The notes: generated by a model from the letters alone, not told the origin. Positions 21,512 through 32,085 are shown, numbered from the stretch's first letter. The stretch: DNA of 64,000 nucleotides from Sulfitobacter delicatus (GCF_900102535.1 NZ_FNBP01000003.1:374934-438933), one strand, 5' to 3'. A program made the numbers and translations.

Positions 21512-22576
21512 ATGAAACTCTCTGATTTCGATTTCGACCTGCCCGAAGACCTGATCGCCACACGCCCCGCCAACCCGCGTTCTTCTGCGCGGCTATTGGT
21601 GGCCGAAGGCGAGGTGCTGCACGACCAACGCGTGACCGATCTAACCAACTGGCTGCGCCCTGGTGACCGTTTGGTGCTCAACGACACCCGCGTGATCCCG
21701 GCGCGGCTTTCGGGCCTGCGCCACCGCGCTTCGGCCCAAGGCAATGTGCAGGCCAAGATCGAAGTGACCCTACTGGAGCCACGCGGCGACGGGACGTGGT
21801 CGGCGTTGATCAAACCGTTGCGCAAGCTGAAGATCGGCGAAGAGGTGATCTTCTCCGACGACCTGCGTGCCACCTTGGAGGCGGTGGAGGACGGGCAAGG
21901 GCATCTGCGGTTCAACTGCACGGGCGATGATTTCGACGCCGCGCTGAACGCCGCCGGAGCCATGCCGTTGCCACCCTATATCGCCGCCAAACGGGCGGCG
22001 GATGCGCAGGACATGATGGACTACCAAACCGTGTTCGCCCGCCATGCCGGCGCGGTTGCTGCGCCCACGGCCTCGCTCCATTTCGACGCGCCACTGCTTG
22101 AGGCGCTGGCCGCGAAGGGGGTCGCGTTCAGCCATGTGACCCTGCATGTGGGCGCGGGGACTTTCCTGCCGGTCAAGGTCGACGACATCTCCGAGCACAA
22201 GATGCACGCCGAATGGGGCAAAGTCAGCGCCAAAGCCGCCGAAGAGATCACCGCCACCCGCGTCGCCGGGGGCCGGGTGATACCGGTGGGCACCACGGCG
22301 CTGCGGCTGATTGAGACGGCGGCACGGGGCGGTGAGATCGCGGCTTGGGAAGGCGACACCGATATCTTCATCACGCCGGGGTTCACCTTTAACGTGACCG
22401 ACGGTCTGATGACGAATTTCCACCTGCCGAAGTCCACCTTGATGATGCTTGTCTCGGCGCTCATGGGCGTGCAGGCGGTCAAAGACATCTACGCCTATGC
22501 CATCGCCGAGAAATACCGCTTCTTTTCCTACGGCGATTCCTCCCTTCTGCTCCCGCAGGCGCAAAAACCCGCTTGA
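21512..22576 (+). CDS. queA: tRNA preQ1(34) S-adenosylmethionine ribosyltransferase-isomerase
   Basis: 354 residues, full length. Builds the epoxycyclopentane ring of queuosine on tRNA from SAM and preQ1. Typical opening [34 protein letters not shown], the GAGTFLPVK motif and the C-terminal [17 protein letters not shown] are visible. Confidence 0.96.
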   Translation: MKLSDFDFDLPEDLIATRPANPRSSARLLVAEGEVLHDQRVTDLTNWLRPGDRLVLNDTRVIPARLSGLRHRASAQGNVQAKIEVTLLEPRGDGTWSALIKPLRKLKIGEEVIFSDDLRATLEAVEDGQGHLRFNCTGDDFDAALNAAGAMPLPPYIAAKRAADAQDMMDYQTVFARHAGAVAAPTASLHFDAPLLEALAAKGVAFSHVTLHVGAGTFLPVKVDDISEHKMHAEWGKVSAKAAEEITATRVAGGRVIPVGTTALRLIETAARGGEIAAWEGDTDIFITPGFTFNVTDGLMTNFHLPKSTLMMLVSALMGVQAVKDIYAYAIAEKYRFFSYGDSSLLLPQAQKPA

Positions 22577-22649
22577 ATGTCGTATCTGGGGGTGACTAGC
22601 CTGCAATAGGGGTTCATGGGAGGGCCGAAGCGAACAAGGAAGCGGCCAG

Positions 22650-23984
22650 ATGATTCAAGTGGTTTCAAGCGCATGGGCGCTCTTGCTGGGCATGTGCCTG
22701 CTGATGGTCGGCAACGGCATGCAGGGCACATTGCTGGGTATCCGCGGCGGCATTGAAGGGTTTTCGACCCTGCAAATGTCGATCGTTATGTCAGCCTATT
22801 TCGTAGGCTTTCTCGGCGGATCGCGCCTCGCCCCCGGCATGATCCGGCGGGTGGGCCACGTGCGGGTCTTCGCGGCGCTGGCCTCGCTAATCTCTGCCGT
22901 GATGATCATTTATCCCACGTTTCCTAACACCATTGTCTGGTCGCTGGGCCGTGTGCTGATCGGCTTTTGCTTCTCCGCCGTATATGTGACTGCAGAAAGC
23001 TGGCTGAACAACGCCGCCACGAACGAGAACCGCGGACAGGCGCTCTCGGCCTATATGATTGTGCAAACGCTCGGCATCGTCATCGCGCAGGCGCTGCTGC
23101 TGACCGCCGACCCTTCGGGCTTCGTGCTCTTTGTCATCCCCTCGGTGCTCGTGAGCATCGCGGTGACGCCGATCCTGCTTTCGATCAGCCCCACGCCACC
23201 CTTTGGCACCACCAAGCCGATGAGTCTGCGCACCCTAATGGAATTCTCGCCTCTGGGCTGCGTCGGCATGTTCCTTTTGGGCGGGGTGTTCTCTGCACAG
23301 TTCGGTATGGCCGCTGTCTACGGCGCCGAAGCGGGTTTAAGCGTCGGGCAGATTTCACTTTTTGTCGCCATGTTCTTCGTGGGTTCCGTCGTGTTACAAT
23401 ACCCCATCGGTTATATCTCTGACCGGATGGACCGACGCAGCCTGATCGTCATCACTGCGCTGCTTGGCGGGGCAGGTTCGATCGTAGGCATGATGCTAGG
23501 ACATATCTTCCCCATCCTGCTCGCCACGGCCTTTGTTGTGGGGGGCATGTCGAACCCGCTCTATTCCCTGCTCATGGCCCACACCAACGACTTCTTGGAA
23601 CATGAAGACATGGCCTCGGCCTCCGGCGGTATGATATTTATCAACGGCTTAGGGGCGGTTCTTGGTCCGGTCATCACCGGTTGGATGATGGGTACAGCGC
23701 TTGGCCCCGGCGGCTTCTACCTCTTCACCGCCGTGCTCTTTGCCGCGCTTGCGGGCTATGCCTCCTATCGTAAGACACAGCGTGCTGCGGTGCCTGTGGA
23801 TGAGACCGGCAACTACGTGCCGATCTACCCCTCTGCCACCCGTGTGGCCGTTGAGATCGCGCAGGAATATGCCATTGAATCGGAACAAGAGGACGATGAG
23901 ACCGTAGAACCTGAGAGTGAGGATGCGGCAAAAACGTCACCCGATAGCGGTAACTATGTCGCTGATGATACAAAACGTGACTAG
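22650..23984 (+). CDS. MFS transporter
   Basis: 444 residues with about 12 membrane segments. The inter-half motif YPIGYISDRMDRRSLIV (loop 8-9) and an N-terminal GSRLAPGMIRRVGHVRV are typical of MFS carriers. The last 70 residues form an acidic, disordered cytoplasmic tail (ESEQEDDETVEPESEDAA), unusual for the family. Substrate unknown. Confidence 0.85.
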   Translation: MIQVVSSAWALLLGMCLLMVGNGMQGTLLGIRGGIEGFSTLQMSIVMSAYFVGFLGGSRLAPGMIRRVGHVRVFAALASLISAVMIIYPTFPNTIVWSLGRVLIGFCFSAVYVTAESWLNNAATNENRGQALSAYMIVQTLGIVIAQALLLTADPSGFVLFVIPSVLVSIAVTPILLSISPTPPFGTTKPMSLRTLMEFSPLGCVGMFLLGGVFSAQFGMAAVYGAEAGLSVGQISLFVAMFFVGSVVLQYPIGYISDRMDRRSLIVITALLGGAGSIVGMMLGHIFPILLATAFVVGGMSNPLYSLLMAHTNDFLEHEDMASASGGMIFINGLGAVLGPVITGWMMGTALGPGGFYLFTAVLFAALAGYASYRKTQRAAVPVDETGNYVPIYPSATRVAVEIAQEYAIESEQEDDETVEPESEDAAKTSPDSGNYVADDTKRD

Positions 23985-24020
23985 GTTTTTGGGTTAAGAC
24001 GTTCTTAACCTTGGAGATAA

Positions 24021-24053
24021 GCCCGAAGCACGGCATAGGCCCGAAGCACGGCA
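24021..24053 (+). repeat. Two exact 15-bp direct repeats before the DUF924 gene
   Basis: GCCCGAAGCACGGCA occurs at 24021-24035 and 24039-24053 with a 3-base spacer, ending right at the AAGGAGA ribosome site (24054 on). Two copies only; an 18-base (six-codon) period keeps the frame open. Role unknown; most likely a local slippage duplication. Confidence 0.6.
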
Positions 24054-24067
24054 AAGGAGAGTGCAGG

Positions 24068-24664
24068 ATGACTGGCGCAGAGATCAAACCCGATGACGTA
24101 CTGAAGTTCTGGTTGGAAGAGGTGAGCCCCTCTGACTGGTACAACAGTACGCCAGAGTTCGACGCAAAGATAAGCAAGCGTTTCGAGAGCGCATGGGAGG
24201 CTGCGCAGGCCGGTAAGCTGGCCCATTGGCTGACCTATCCGACCGGCGCGCTGGCCTTTATCATCCTGACCGACCAGTTCCCCCGCAATATGTTCCGCGA
24301 CATGGGCAAAGCCTTTGCCAGCGACAAGCAGGGTCTGTCTGCGGCGAAGCTTGCCATCGACAAGGGCTGGGACATGCGCGTTGAAGAACCGGCGCGGCAG
24401 TTCTTCTACATGCCGTTGATGCATTCCGAAAACCTCTGCGATCAGGACCGCTGCGTGCGTCTGATGTGCGAACGCATGCCGGAAAGCGGCAAGAACAATA
24501 TGCTGCACGCTCGTGCGCACCGCGAAGTCATTCGCCAGTTCGGACGCTTCCCCTACCGCAATGAAGCCCTTTCGCGCAATTTCACCGCACCCGAGACGGC
24601 CTACCTCAAACAGGGCGGGTACGGCCATACGGTCAAGGAGTTGCAGGCGAAAGCCGCGGCCTGA
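24068..24664 (+). CDS. DUF924 family protein
   Basis: 198 residues from the ATG at 24068, which has AAGGAGA 8 bases upstream; a TTG at 24011 in the same frame would only add the direct repeat. The family signature includes VLKFWLEE at the start, LTDQFPRNMFR in the middle, FFYMPLMHSE and the end pattern RFGRFPYRNEALSR. It is an all-helical domain of unknown function. Confidence 0.88.
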   Translation: MTGAEIKPDDVLKFWLEEVSPSDWYNSTPEFDAKISKRFESAWEAAQAGKLAHWLTYPTGALAFIILTDQFPRNMFRDMGKAFASDKQGLSAAKLAIDKGWDMRVEEPARQFFYMPLMHSENLCDQDRCVRLMCERMPESGKNNMLHARAHREVIRQFGRFPYRNEALSRNFTAPETAYLKQGGYGHTVKELQAKAAA

Positions 24665-24703
24665 ACCTTTCGCCGGATCAGACACGCCGCGCTGTTGTGG
24701 CGA

Positions 24704-24739
24704 TTGCTAATATGGTTTAACGGTAAACTATATTAGCAA
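24704..24739. promoter_or_regulatory. 36-bp near-perfect palindrome with embedded operator upstream of lpdA
   Basis: Outer arms TTGCTAATAT (24704-24713) and ATATTAGCAA (24730-24739) are exact complements. Inside them is GTTTAACGGTAAAC (24715-24728), like the site upstream of pdhA. Of the 18 base pairs of the whole palindrome only two fail. It ends 22 bases before the lpdA start. Likely a composite operator at the lpdA promoter. Confidence 0.65.
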
Positions 24740-24761
24740 ATCCGAATGCGAGGTCCTTGCC

Positions 24762-26156
24762 ATGGCTGCCAAATCCTTTGATCTGATCGTGATCGGCGCG
24801 GGGCCGGGCGGCTATGTCGCGGCAATACGTGGCGCACAGCTGGGACTGAAGGTCGCGGTCGTGGAGCGGGAAAACCTTGGCGGCATCTGCCTGAACTGGG
24901 GCTGCATCCCGACGAAAGCATTGCTGCGCTCCGCCGAAGTATTCCATCTGATGCATCGGGCCAAGGATTTCGGACTGAAAGCGGATCAGATCGACTATGA
25001 TCTCGAAGCCGTCGTCAAGCGCTCGCGCGGCGTGGCCAAACAGATGGAGGGCGGGGTCAAACACCTGCTGAAGAAGAACAAGGTTGAGGTCTTCATGGGC
25101 GAGGCCTCCATCCCCGCCAAGGGCAAGGTCAGCGTAAAAACCGACAAAGGCAGCGAAGATCTCACCGCCAAGAACATTGTGCTGGCCACCGGCGCCCGCG
25201 CCCGCGAATTGCCGGGGCTTGAGGCCGACGGCAAACGTGTCTGGACCTACCGCCACGCGTTGCAGCCCGCGCATGACCCCAAGAAACTGCTGGTGATCGG
25301 CTCGGGTGCCATCGGCATTGAGTTTGCCAGCTTCTACAACACGCTCGGCGCCGACACGACCGTGGTTGAGGTGATGGACCGCGTGCTGCCGGTCGAGGAC
25401 GAGGAAATCTCGAAATTTGCCAAGAAGGCGTTTGAAAAGCAGGGCATGAAGATTATGCAAAAGGCCACGGTCAAGAAGCTCGACCGCGCCAAGGACAAGG
25501 TCACCGCCCATATCGAGCGCGACGGCAAGGTCGAAAAGCTTGAGTTCGACACGGTGATCTCTGCCGTGGGCATCGTCGGCAACACCGAAGGGCTGGGGCT
25601 GGAAGAGTTGGGCGTGAAAGTCGACCGCACGCATGTGGTGACAGACGAATACTGCCGCACCGGGGTCGACGGGCTCTATGCCATCGGTGACATCGCAGGC
25701 GCGCCTTGGCTTGCGCATAAAGCCAGCCACGAGGGCGTTATGGTTGCCGAGTTGATCGCGGGCCAAAAGCCGCATCCCGTTAAACCCGAAAGCATTGCGG
25801 GTTGCACCTATTGCCACCCGCAGGTCGCCTCCGTCGGGCTGACCGAGGCCAAGGCAAAAGAGCAGGGCTATGACATCAAGGTCGGGCGCTTCCCCTTTAT
25901 CGGCAACGGCAAGGCGGTGGCTCTGGGCGAGCCCGAAGGCATGATCAAAACCATCTTCGACGCCAAGACGGGCGAATTGCTTGGTGCGCATATGGTCGGC
26001 GCGGAAGTGACGGAGCTGATTCAAGGCTATGTCGTGGGCCGCCAGTTGGAGACCACGGAAGAAGACCTGATGAACACCGTCTTCCCGCATCCGACCCTCA
26101 GCGAAATGATGCATGAATCCGTGCTCGACGCCTTTGACCGCGTGATCCACATGTAG
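24762..26156 (+). CDS. lpdA: Dihydrolipoyl dehydrogenase (E3)
   Basis: 464 residues. FAD-binding GAGPGGYVAA, redox-active Cys43 and Cys48 (GGICLNWGCIPTK), NAD-binding GSGAIGIEFASFY and the C-terminal FPHPTLSEMMHES with its catalytic His. Reoxidises lipoyl groups for the 2-oxoacid dehydrogenases. It is separate from pdhABC but shares an operator-like sequence with it, which suggests joint control of E1/E2 and E3. Confidence 0.97.
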   Translation: MAAKSFDLIVIGAGPGGYVAAIRGAQLGLKVAVVERENLGGICLNWGCIPTKALLRSAEVFHLMHRAKDFGLKADQIDYDLEAVVKRSRGVAKQMEGGVKHLLKKNKVEVFMGEASIPAKGKVSVKTDKGSEDLTAKNIVLATGARARELPGLEADGKRVWTYRHALQPAHDPKKLLVIGSGAIGIEFASFYNTLGADTTVVEVMDRVLPVEDEEISKFAKKAFEKQGMKIMQKATVKKLDRAKDKVTAHIERDGKVEKLEFDTVISAVGIVGNTEGLGLEELGVKVDRTHVVTDEYCRTGVDGLYAIGDIAGAPWLAHKASHEGVMVAELIAGQKPHPVKPESIAGCTYCHPQVASVGLTEAKAKEQGYDIKVGRFPFIGNGKAVALGEPEGMIKTIFDAKTGELLGAHMVGAEVTELIQGYVVGRQLETTEEDLMNTVFPHPTLSEMMHESVLDAFDRVIHM

Positions 26157-26231
26157 CGCCAGCCGGGCAGGGCGCGCTTGCCTTGCCCCCCTGTTGCTGC
26201 CAGCGTGGCCTCATTTGAGCAGGAGAAGCCC

Positions 26232-26795
26232 GTGGTCAGCCTCAACCGTGTCGTCATGCACCGCAGCAGCCGCCGGATGATCCAGCGGCTGAAGCCCGAA
26301 ACCTTGGATGTGGCTGAGATTTCAGGGAAATACGGCAAGCGCTTTGACTTCCAAAGCTATACGCAATTCGGCTACCCGACCTATGACATCTGTGCCGGGC
26401 CCTTCGCTGATCCGGAAAGCGGGGCCGTGCTGCAATTCGATCTGATCCTCGCCAATCAGGTCTGGGAGCATCTCGACCGGCCCTATACCGCTCTGCGCCA
26501 CGTGCGAGACATGCTGCGCCCCGGTGGGTATTTCTGGATCGCTGTGCCGTTTTTCATCCCCTTTCACGCAGCACCCAACGACTGCTCTCGTTGGTCGGCG
26601 CGCGGGTTGAAAAACTTGCTCATCGAAGGCGGTTTTGACGAAGAGCGTATCGACGCGCAGCAATGGGGCAATCGCGCCGCCGCCGCGCGGAACTTGGAGC
26701 CTGAATGGCCGCCGAAATACGACAAAGAAACCGATGATCTGACCAACGACCCAGAGATGCCCCTCTGCGCTTGGGCGCTGGCTCAGAAGACCTGA
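26232..26795 (+). CDS. SAM-dependent methyltransferase domain protein
   Basis: 187 residues from a GTG at 26232 with AGGAGA five bases upstream, better than the in-frame TTG at 26178 or the ATG at 26256. It is a short class I methyltransferase-like fold: a degenerate glycine motif (VAEISGKYG), then DLILANQVWEHLDRP and LRHVRDMLRPGGYFWI, as in the Methyltransf_11 group. The acceptor is unknown. It precedes an MFS gene by 8 bases and may share its transcript. Confidence 0.75.
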   Translation: MVSLNRVVMHRSSRRMIQRLKPETLDVAEISGKYGKRFDFQSYTQFGYPTYDICAGPFADPESGAVLQFDLILANQVWEHLDRPYTALRHVRDMLRPGGYFWIAVPFFIPFHAAPNDCSRWSARGLKNLLIEGGFDEERIDAQQWGNRAAAARNLEPEWPPKYDKETDDLTNDPEMPLCAWALAQKT

Positions 26796-26803
26796 AGGCG
26801 CAA

Positions 26804-27979
26804 ATGACCGAAACCACTTCTTTCCTGCGCGTCTTCGCGCTCTGGGCGGCCGGGCTGGGGGCTGCGGCGCAATATGGCAAGATGAGCGTGATCTTTGACC
26901 TGCTGCCGGGGCTTTACCCACAAGCGGGGGCGTCGCTCGGTTTCTTGGTGTCGCTTGTGGGGAGCGTGGGCATCTTGCTCGGCGTGGTCGCAGGCCTGAT
27001 GGTCGCCCGCATTCGCTACCGTCGCGCGTTGCTTTCAGCGCTTTGGCTCGGGGCGGGTGTTTCGGTTTTTCAAGCGCTGACGCCCGGTTTTGGCTGGATG
27101 CTGACCAGCCGCGTGGTCGAAGGCCTCTCCCACCTAGCTATCGTCGTTGCCGCACCGACTTTAATCGCACAACTTAGCGCGCCGAAAGACCGTGGGTTCA
27201 CCCTCACGCTCTGGGGGACCTTCTTTGGCGTGGCCTTTGCCATTCTGGCCCTCGCAGGACGCCCACTGGCGCTTTCCTTAGGGCTACCCGCGCTCTTTGC
27301 TGCCCATGCGCTCTATATGGCCGCCTGCGCGCTCGTACTCGCCGCTAGCCTGCGACGGCTGCCTTCGGAAGAACCACAGCCGCCGTTCTCCCTACCGCAG
27401 ATCTTTCGCGATCACCTAACGATCTACCGCTCTCCTTTCCTCTCCGCGCCCGCGGCAGGCTGGCTGTTCTACACCTTCAGCTTTGTCTCGATCCTCACAG
27501 TGCTACCGCCCTATCTTGACGAAGCTTGGCGCGCGCCGGTTATGGCCGCCATGCCGCTAACCAGCATCGCCGTTTCGATGACTCTCGGCGTGCTTCTCCT
27601 GCGCCGACTGCCCGCCGTGCAGGTGGTGCAGATGGGTTTTGGCCTCTCAGCGCTGAGCATGGCGTGGCTATGGCTCAGCCCTGGCGCCCCATTGGCCTGC
27701 ATCGCCCTCGCAGGCGCGATGGGGCTGATCCAAGGGGCCAGCTTCACCGCCGTTCCGCAGCTTAATCAGGGTGCCGCCGCACAGGCGCAGGCCAATGGCG
27801 CGGTTGCGCAAATGGGAAACCTCGGCAACAGCATTGGCACTCCGATCATGGCCTTCGGCCTCGCCACTCTCGGCGCCTCTGCACTGCCGCTATTAGCGGG
27901 CGGCGCTTTCCTCATGGGGCTTGGTGCACATGTCCTCCTCGCTGCGGCGCGACGTCGCAGTCGGCGCGTTCCTGTTTAG
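26804..27979 (+). CDS. MFS transporter
   Basis: 391 residues from the ATG at 26804. About 12 membrane segments; the loop 2-3 region (GLMVARIRYRRALL) and the segment-5 PTLIAQLSAPKDRGF pattern fit MFS carriers of the sugar/drug proton type. Substrate unknown. Probably cotranscribed with the methyltransferase gene before it. Confidence 0.82.
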   Translation: MTETTSFLRVFALWAAGLGAAAQYGKMSVIFDLLPGLYPQAGASLGFLVSLVGSVGILLGVVAGLMVARIRYRRALLSALWLGAGVSVFQALTPGFGWMLTSRVVEGLSHLAIVVAAPTLIAQLSAPKDRGFTLTLWGTFFGVAFAILALAGRPLALSLGLPALFAAHALYMAACALVLAASLRRLPSEEPQPPFSLPQIFRDHLTIYRSPFLSAPAAGWLFYTFSFVSILTVLPPYLDEAWRAPVMAAMPLTSIAVSMTLGVLLLRRLPAVQVVQMGFGLSALSMAWLWLSPGAPLACIALAGAMGLIQGASFTAVPQLNQGAAAQAQANGAVAQMGNLGNSIGTPIMAFGLATLGASALPLLAGGAFLMGLGAHVLLAAARRRSRRVPV

Positions 27980-28045
27980 TTCTCACTTTTCCGTTGGAAA
28001 ATAAGACATCAGCACCTATGTACAAATCGTTAAGAGGGGCATGTG

Positions 28046-30928
28046 ATGGCTGAGCTAAAGAATATCGAAGTGCGCGGCGCGCGCGAGCACAACTTGAAGA
28101 ACATCGACGTGGATATTCCACGCGACCAACTCGTTGTGATCACGGGGCTTTCGGGGTCGGGCAAGTCAAGCCTTGCCTTTGACACGATCTATGCCGAGGG
28201 CCAGCGTCGCTATGTGGAATCGCTCTCCGCCTATGCGCGCCAGTTCCTCGACATGATGCAGAAACCGGATGTGGACCACATTTCCGGCCTCAGCCCCGCG
28301 ATTTCGATTGAGCAAAAGACCACGTCAAAGAACCCGCGCTCCACCGTCGGCACGGTGACCGAGATCTACGACTACATGCGTCTGCTCTTTGCCCGCGTCG
28401 GCACGCCCTATAGCCCCGCCACCGGCAAGCCGATTGAGGCGCAACAGGTGCAAGACATGGTCGACCGGATCATGACGATGGAAGAGGGCACGCGCGCCTA
28501 TCTGCTGGCCCCGATGATCCGTGACCGCAAGGGCGAGTACCGCAAAGAGTTTGTCGAGTTGCGCAAGCAAGGCTTCCAGCGCGTGAAGGTCGATGGCGAG
28601 TTCTACGACCTCGACGAGCCGCCCACGCTCGACAAGAAGTTCCGCCACGACATCGACGTTGTTGTCGACCGGATCGTCGTGCGGGAAGGGTTGGAGACGC
28701 GACTGGCGGACTCCCTGCGCACCGCGCTTGATCTGGCCGATGGCATCGCCATCCTAGAAACCGCGCCGAGCGAAGGTGAGGCTGAACGCTTTACCTTCTC
28801 CGAAAAATTCGCATGTCCAGTAAGTGGCTTCACCATTCCAGAGATTGAGCCACGGTTGTTCTCCTTCAACGCGCCATTCGGTGCTTGTCCCTCCTGCGAC
28901 GGATTGGGGGTCGAGTTGTTTTTTGACGAGCGGCTGATTGTCCCGGATCAGAACCTGATGATCTACGATGGCGCTCTGGCACCGTGGCGTAAGGGCAAGT
29001 CACCTTACTTCAAGCAGACCATCGAAGCTATTGCGAAACATTACAAATTCGATCAGAAGACCCGTTGGAAAGACTTGCCAGAAAATGTGCAGGAAGTATT
29101 CCTTCGGGGCTCCGGCAAAGAAGAAATCACCTTCCGCTACGACGAAGGCGGCCGCGTATACGAGGTCAAACGCGTCTTTGAGGGCGTGATCCCCAATATG
29201 AAGCGCCGGTACCGCGAGACTGACAGCAATTGGGTCCGCGAAGAGTTTGAACGCTATCAGAACAACCGCCCCTGCGGCACTTGCGGCGGCTATCGTCTCC
29301 GGCCCGAGGCGCTTGCTGTGCGGATTGGTCCGTCGGATGGGGGCGAGAATGAGTTGCTCCACATTGGTAAGGTCGTCGAAATGTCGATCCGCGAAGCCTA
29401 TGACTGGTGCAAATCTGTTCCGGAACATCTGACCGAGCAGAAAAATGAGATTGCGCGTGCTATTTTGAAGGAAATTCGGGAGCGCCTTGGATTCCTAAAT
29501 AACGTTGGACTTGAGTACCTTACGATGTCTCGTTCAAGTGGTACATTAAGTGGCGGTGAAAGCCAGCGCATCCGTTTGGCAAGTCAGATCGGCTCTGGCC
29601 TAACCGGTGTGCTCTACGTGCTAGATGAACCGTCCATCGGTCTACACCAGCGTGACAATGACCGACTGCTCGACACGTTGAAGAACCTGCGCGATCAGGG
29701 CAATACCGTGATTGTTGTCGAACATGACGAAGAGGCGATCCGCGAGGCGGATTATGTCTTTGATATCGGTCCGGGTGCGGGGGTTCACGGCGGACAGGTG
29801 GTAAGCCACGGTACGCCTGAACAAGTCGCCAATGACCCAAATTCGGTTACGGGCCAGTATCTTACGGGCGTGCGTGAAATTGCCGTGCCTGCCAAACGGC
29901 GTAAGGGGAATAAGAAGAAAATTCAGGTGGTTAAGGCGACCGGCAATAACCTGCAGAATGTCACGGTTGATTTTCCTCTGGGTAAATTCGTTTGCGTGAC
30001 AGGGGTATCGGGCGGCGGCAAATCCACGCTGACGATTGAGACGTTGTTCAAGACGGCGTCGATGAACCTTAACGGTGCTCGCCAGACGCCAGCGCCTTGT
30101 CAGACCATCAAAGGGTTGGAGCATCTGGATAAGGTTATCGATATCGACCAGCGTCCCATCGGCCGAACGCCGCGTTCGAATCCAGCAACTTACACCGGGG
30201 CCTTCACCCCGATCCGCGATTGGTTTGCCGGTCTGCCGGAGTCCAAGGCACGTGGCTATAAGCCGGGGCGTTTCAGCTTTAACGTGAAAGGCGGGCGCTG
30301 CGAGGCCTGCCAAGGTGACGGGGTCATCAAGATCGAGATGCACTTCCTACCGGACGTCTATGTTGAATGCGAAACCTGTAAGGGCGCGCGTTATAACCGG
30401 GAGACCCTCGAAGTCCGCTTTAAGGGCAAGAGCATCGCCGATGTGCTTGATATGACTGTGGAAGATGCGCAGTCGTTCTTTGCGGCGGTGCCCTCGATCC
30501 GCGAAAAGATGGATGCGTTGATGCGTGTCGGGCTGGGCTATATCAAGGTTGGCCAACAGGCGACGACGCTTTCTGGCGGCGAGGCGCAGCGGGTGAAGCT
30601 GAGTAAAGAACTTAGCAAACGCTCGACTGGGCGGACGCTTTATATTCTGGATGAGCCGACCACTGGTTTGCACTTTGAAGATGTACGCAAGCTATTGGAA
30701 GTGCTGCACGAACTTGTGGATCAGGGTAACTCTGTCGTGGTGATTGAGCACAACCTCGACGTGGTGAAGACCGCCGATCATATCATCGACATTGGTCCCG
30801 AGGGCGGAGACGGCGGGGGGCGTGTGGTCGCGACGGGCACGCCTGAAAAGGTTGCCGAAGTGGCCGAGAGCTATACCGGCAAGTATCTTAAGCCTATGTT
30901 GGTTAAAGAAAAAATGGCGGCGGAATAA
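28046..30928 (+). CDS. uvrA: Excinuclease ABC subunit UvrA
   Basis: 960 residues. Damage-recognition ATPase of nucleotide excision repair. First Walker A GLSGSGKS at 34-41, first zinc module (CPVSG...CPSCDG), signature [12 protein letters not shown], second Walker [11 protein letters not shown]-terminal zinc finger CEACQGDG...CETCKG, second signature [12 protein letters not shown] and [12 protein letters not shown]. Start taken at the ATG at 28046; an overlapping GTG at 28043 is possible. It is followed by a hairpin that overlaps its stop. Confidence 0.98.
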   Translation: MAELKNIEVRGAREHNLKNIDVDIPRDQLVVITGLSGSGKSSLAFDTIYAEGQRRYVESLSAYARQFLDMMQKPDVDHISGLSPAISIEQKTTSKNPRSTVGTVTEIYDYMRLLFARVGTPYSPATGKPIEAQQVQDMVDRIMTMEEGTRAYLLAPMIRDRKGEYRKEFVELRKQGFQRVKVDGEFYDLDEPPTLDKKFRHDIDVVVDRIVVREGLETRLADSLRTALDLADGIAILETAPSEGEAERFTFSEKFACPVSGFTIPEIEPRLFSFNAPFGACPSCDGLGVELFFDERLIVPDQNLMIYDGALAPWRKGKSPYFKQTIEAIAKHYKFDQKTRWKDLPENVQEVFLRGSGKEEITFRYDEGGRVYEVKRVFEGVIPNMKRRYRETDSNWVREEFERYQNNRPCGTCGGYRLRPEALAVRIGPSDGGENELLHIGKVVEMSIREAYDWCKSVPEHLTEQKNEIARAILKEIRERLGFLNNVGLEYLTMSRSSGTLSGGESQRIRLASQIGSGLTGVLYVLDEPSIGLHQRDNDRLLDTLKNLRDQGNTVIVVEHDEEAIREADYVFDIGPGAGVHGGQVVSHGTPEQVANDPNSVTGQYLTGVREIAVPAKRRKGNKKKIQVVKATGNNLQNVTVDFPLGKFVCVTGVSGGGKSTLTIETLFKTASMNLNGARQTPAPCQTIKGLEHLDKVIDIDQRPIGRTPRSNPATYTGAFTPIRDWFAGLPESKARGYKPGRFSFNVKGGRCEACQGDGVIKIEMHFLPDVYVECETCKGARYNRETLEVRFKGKSIADVLDMTVEDAQSFFAAVPSIREKMDALMRVGLGYIKVGQQATTLSGGEAQRVKLSKELSKRSTGRTLYILDEPTTGLHFEDVRKLLEVLHELVDQGNSVVVIEHNLDVVKTADHIIDIGPEGGDGGGRVVATGTPEKVAEVAESYTGKYLKPMLVKEKMAAE

Positions 30929-30938
30929 CCGCCGCCAT
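30914..30938. terminator. Bidirectional terminator at the uvrA end
   Basis: ATGGCGGCGG and CCGCCGCCAT form a perfect 10-bp stem with loop AATAA spanning the uvrA stop. Read on the minus strand the stem is followed by a T-run, so it also ends the lysine-rich gene. Confidence 0.7.
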
Positions 30939-30961
30939 CTTCTTGCATCTTCATTGGTGAA

Positions 30962-32023
30962 TTACAGCACTGCGCGGGCTACGCGGATGAGTTGCAGTGT
31001 TTCATAGGCGTCATCGCGCAGGGATACGACCTGACCGTTCAGCACGGCGTAGTTATAGCCCTCTTCCAGCGCCGGCAGGCGGTAGAGATTGATCAGATCC
31101 GCTTGCGTCAGTGCTGCGGTCGGCGCCACTGTGACCTCGCGGCCGAGCACGGGGACATTCGCCAATTCGTTAATGCGCAGGAGGGCGGTGTAGTCCTCGG
31201 TCGTGAGCAGAACCGGTTGCCCGTCAATGAGCGCATAGCGGTGCCCATCAGGCGCGGGGTTGAGGCCGTAGAGGTTGGCGATCTGGTTCGACCCAAGTAG
31301 CAACAGGTCGCGCTCGGTCAGTGGTTCCGCTTCGACATAGGGCTCGCGACGCTCGACCAAAAGATCGTCGAGTTCCTCATCCGAATAGCTGGCCCATTGC
31401 TCATAGGTGACGCCTTTCTTGGCAAGGCCCGGAGGAACACAGGGTGGATCCTTCTTGGCGAGGCCCGGAGGGCAGTTGCGGTAGGTGATGACCTCATCTT
31501 CGGAAGCTTCCGCGATGTTCAGACTGGGGGCGGCGAGGGCAAGCGCTGTAGCGCTTAGGATTTTCACCATGTCGCGCCCCTCGGGCGCCGGGGTCCTCAA
31601 CAGGCGTTCGACGGTCTCATCCCGGTCCTGCACAAAACGCTCGACCCTTTTTTCGAAGTCAGCCGGTTTAGACTTAGAAATCTTCTTAGCTTTTTCAGCC
31701 TTCTTAGGCTTATCGACCTTATCCGCCTTCTTGGGCTTATCGTCTTTGCCGCCCTTTTTAGGCTTCTCTGCCTTATCAGCTTTCTCGGACTTGCCTTCGC
31801 CCTTCGCTTTTTTACCCTTTTCACGCTTATCCTTTTTCGCCTTCTTTTCTTTCCTTGGCTTATTGCCCTTGTCGTCTTTCGCGAGCCAAAGCGTTTCAGG
31901 GCCGAGGTCTGACTGGGTTAGGTTAAAGCCGGAAGTGCTGGTGCTACTGCCAACGCTTGTGGCAGTCATTGCACTCGTCGCGCAGACGGAGCTGAGCAGG
32001 GTCGTTAAAAGCAGGCGTCGCAT
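30962..32023 (-). CDS. Exported lysine-rich protein, possible fusion of two secreted proteins
   Basis: 353 residues, not recognised as a whole. Signal peptide (MRRLLLTTLLSSVCATSA), then about 60 residues of Lys/Ala/Glu/Asp low complexity (KKADKVDKPKKAEKAKK type), then at residue 152 a second Met with its own signal-like stretch (MVKILSATALALAAPSLNIA) preceded by GAGGGG as possible ribosome site at 31570. After it comes a Cys/Pro motif NCPPGLAKKDPPCVPPGLAKKG, and two related repeats of about 50 residues (DGHRYALIDGQPVLLTTEDY; EGYNYAVLNGQVVSLRDDAY). Either two signal-bearing genes have fused, or the real gene is only 30962-31570 and the rest is a separate product. Confidence 0.6.
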   Translation of the reverse strand: MRRLLLTTLLSSVCATSAMTATSVGSSTSTSGFNLTQSDLGPETLWLAKDDKGNKPRKEKKAKKDKREKGKKAKGEGKSEKADKAEKPKKGGKDDKPKKADKVDKPKKAEKAKKISKSKPADFEKRVERFVQDRDETVERLLRTPAPEGRDMVKILSATALALAAPSLNIAEASEDEVITYRNCPPGLAKKDPPCVPPGLAKKGVTYEQWASYSDEELDDLLVERREPYVEAEPLTERDLLLLGSNQIANLYGLNPAPDGHRYALIDGQPVLLTTEDYTALLRINELANVPVLGREVTVAPTAALTQADLINLYRLPALEEGYNYAVLNGQVVSLRDDAYETLQLIRVARAVL

Positions 32024-32085
32024 AGCAGTTCTCCTAATAGAAGTTCTGAAACTAACGCCTGCTAGACTGTTGGGTTCCCGAGGCC

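Noticed and set aside
24021..24053. Start of a CRISPR-like array
   Set aside because: Only two 15-base copies with a 3-base spacer.
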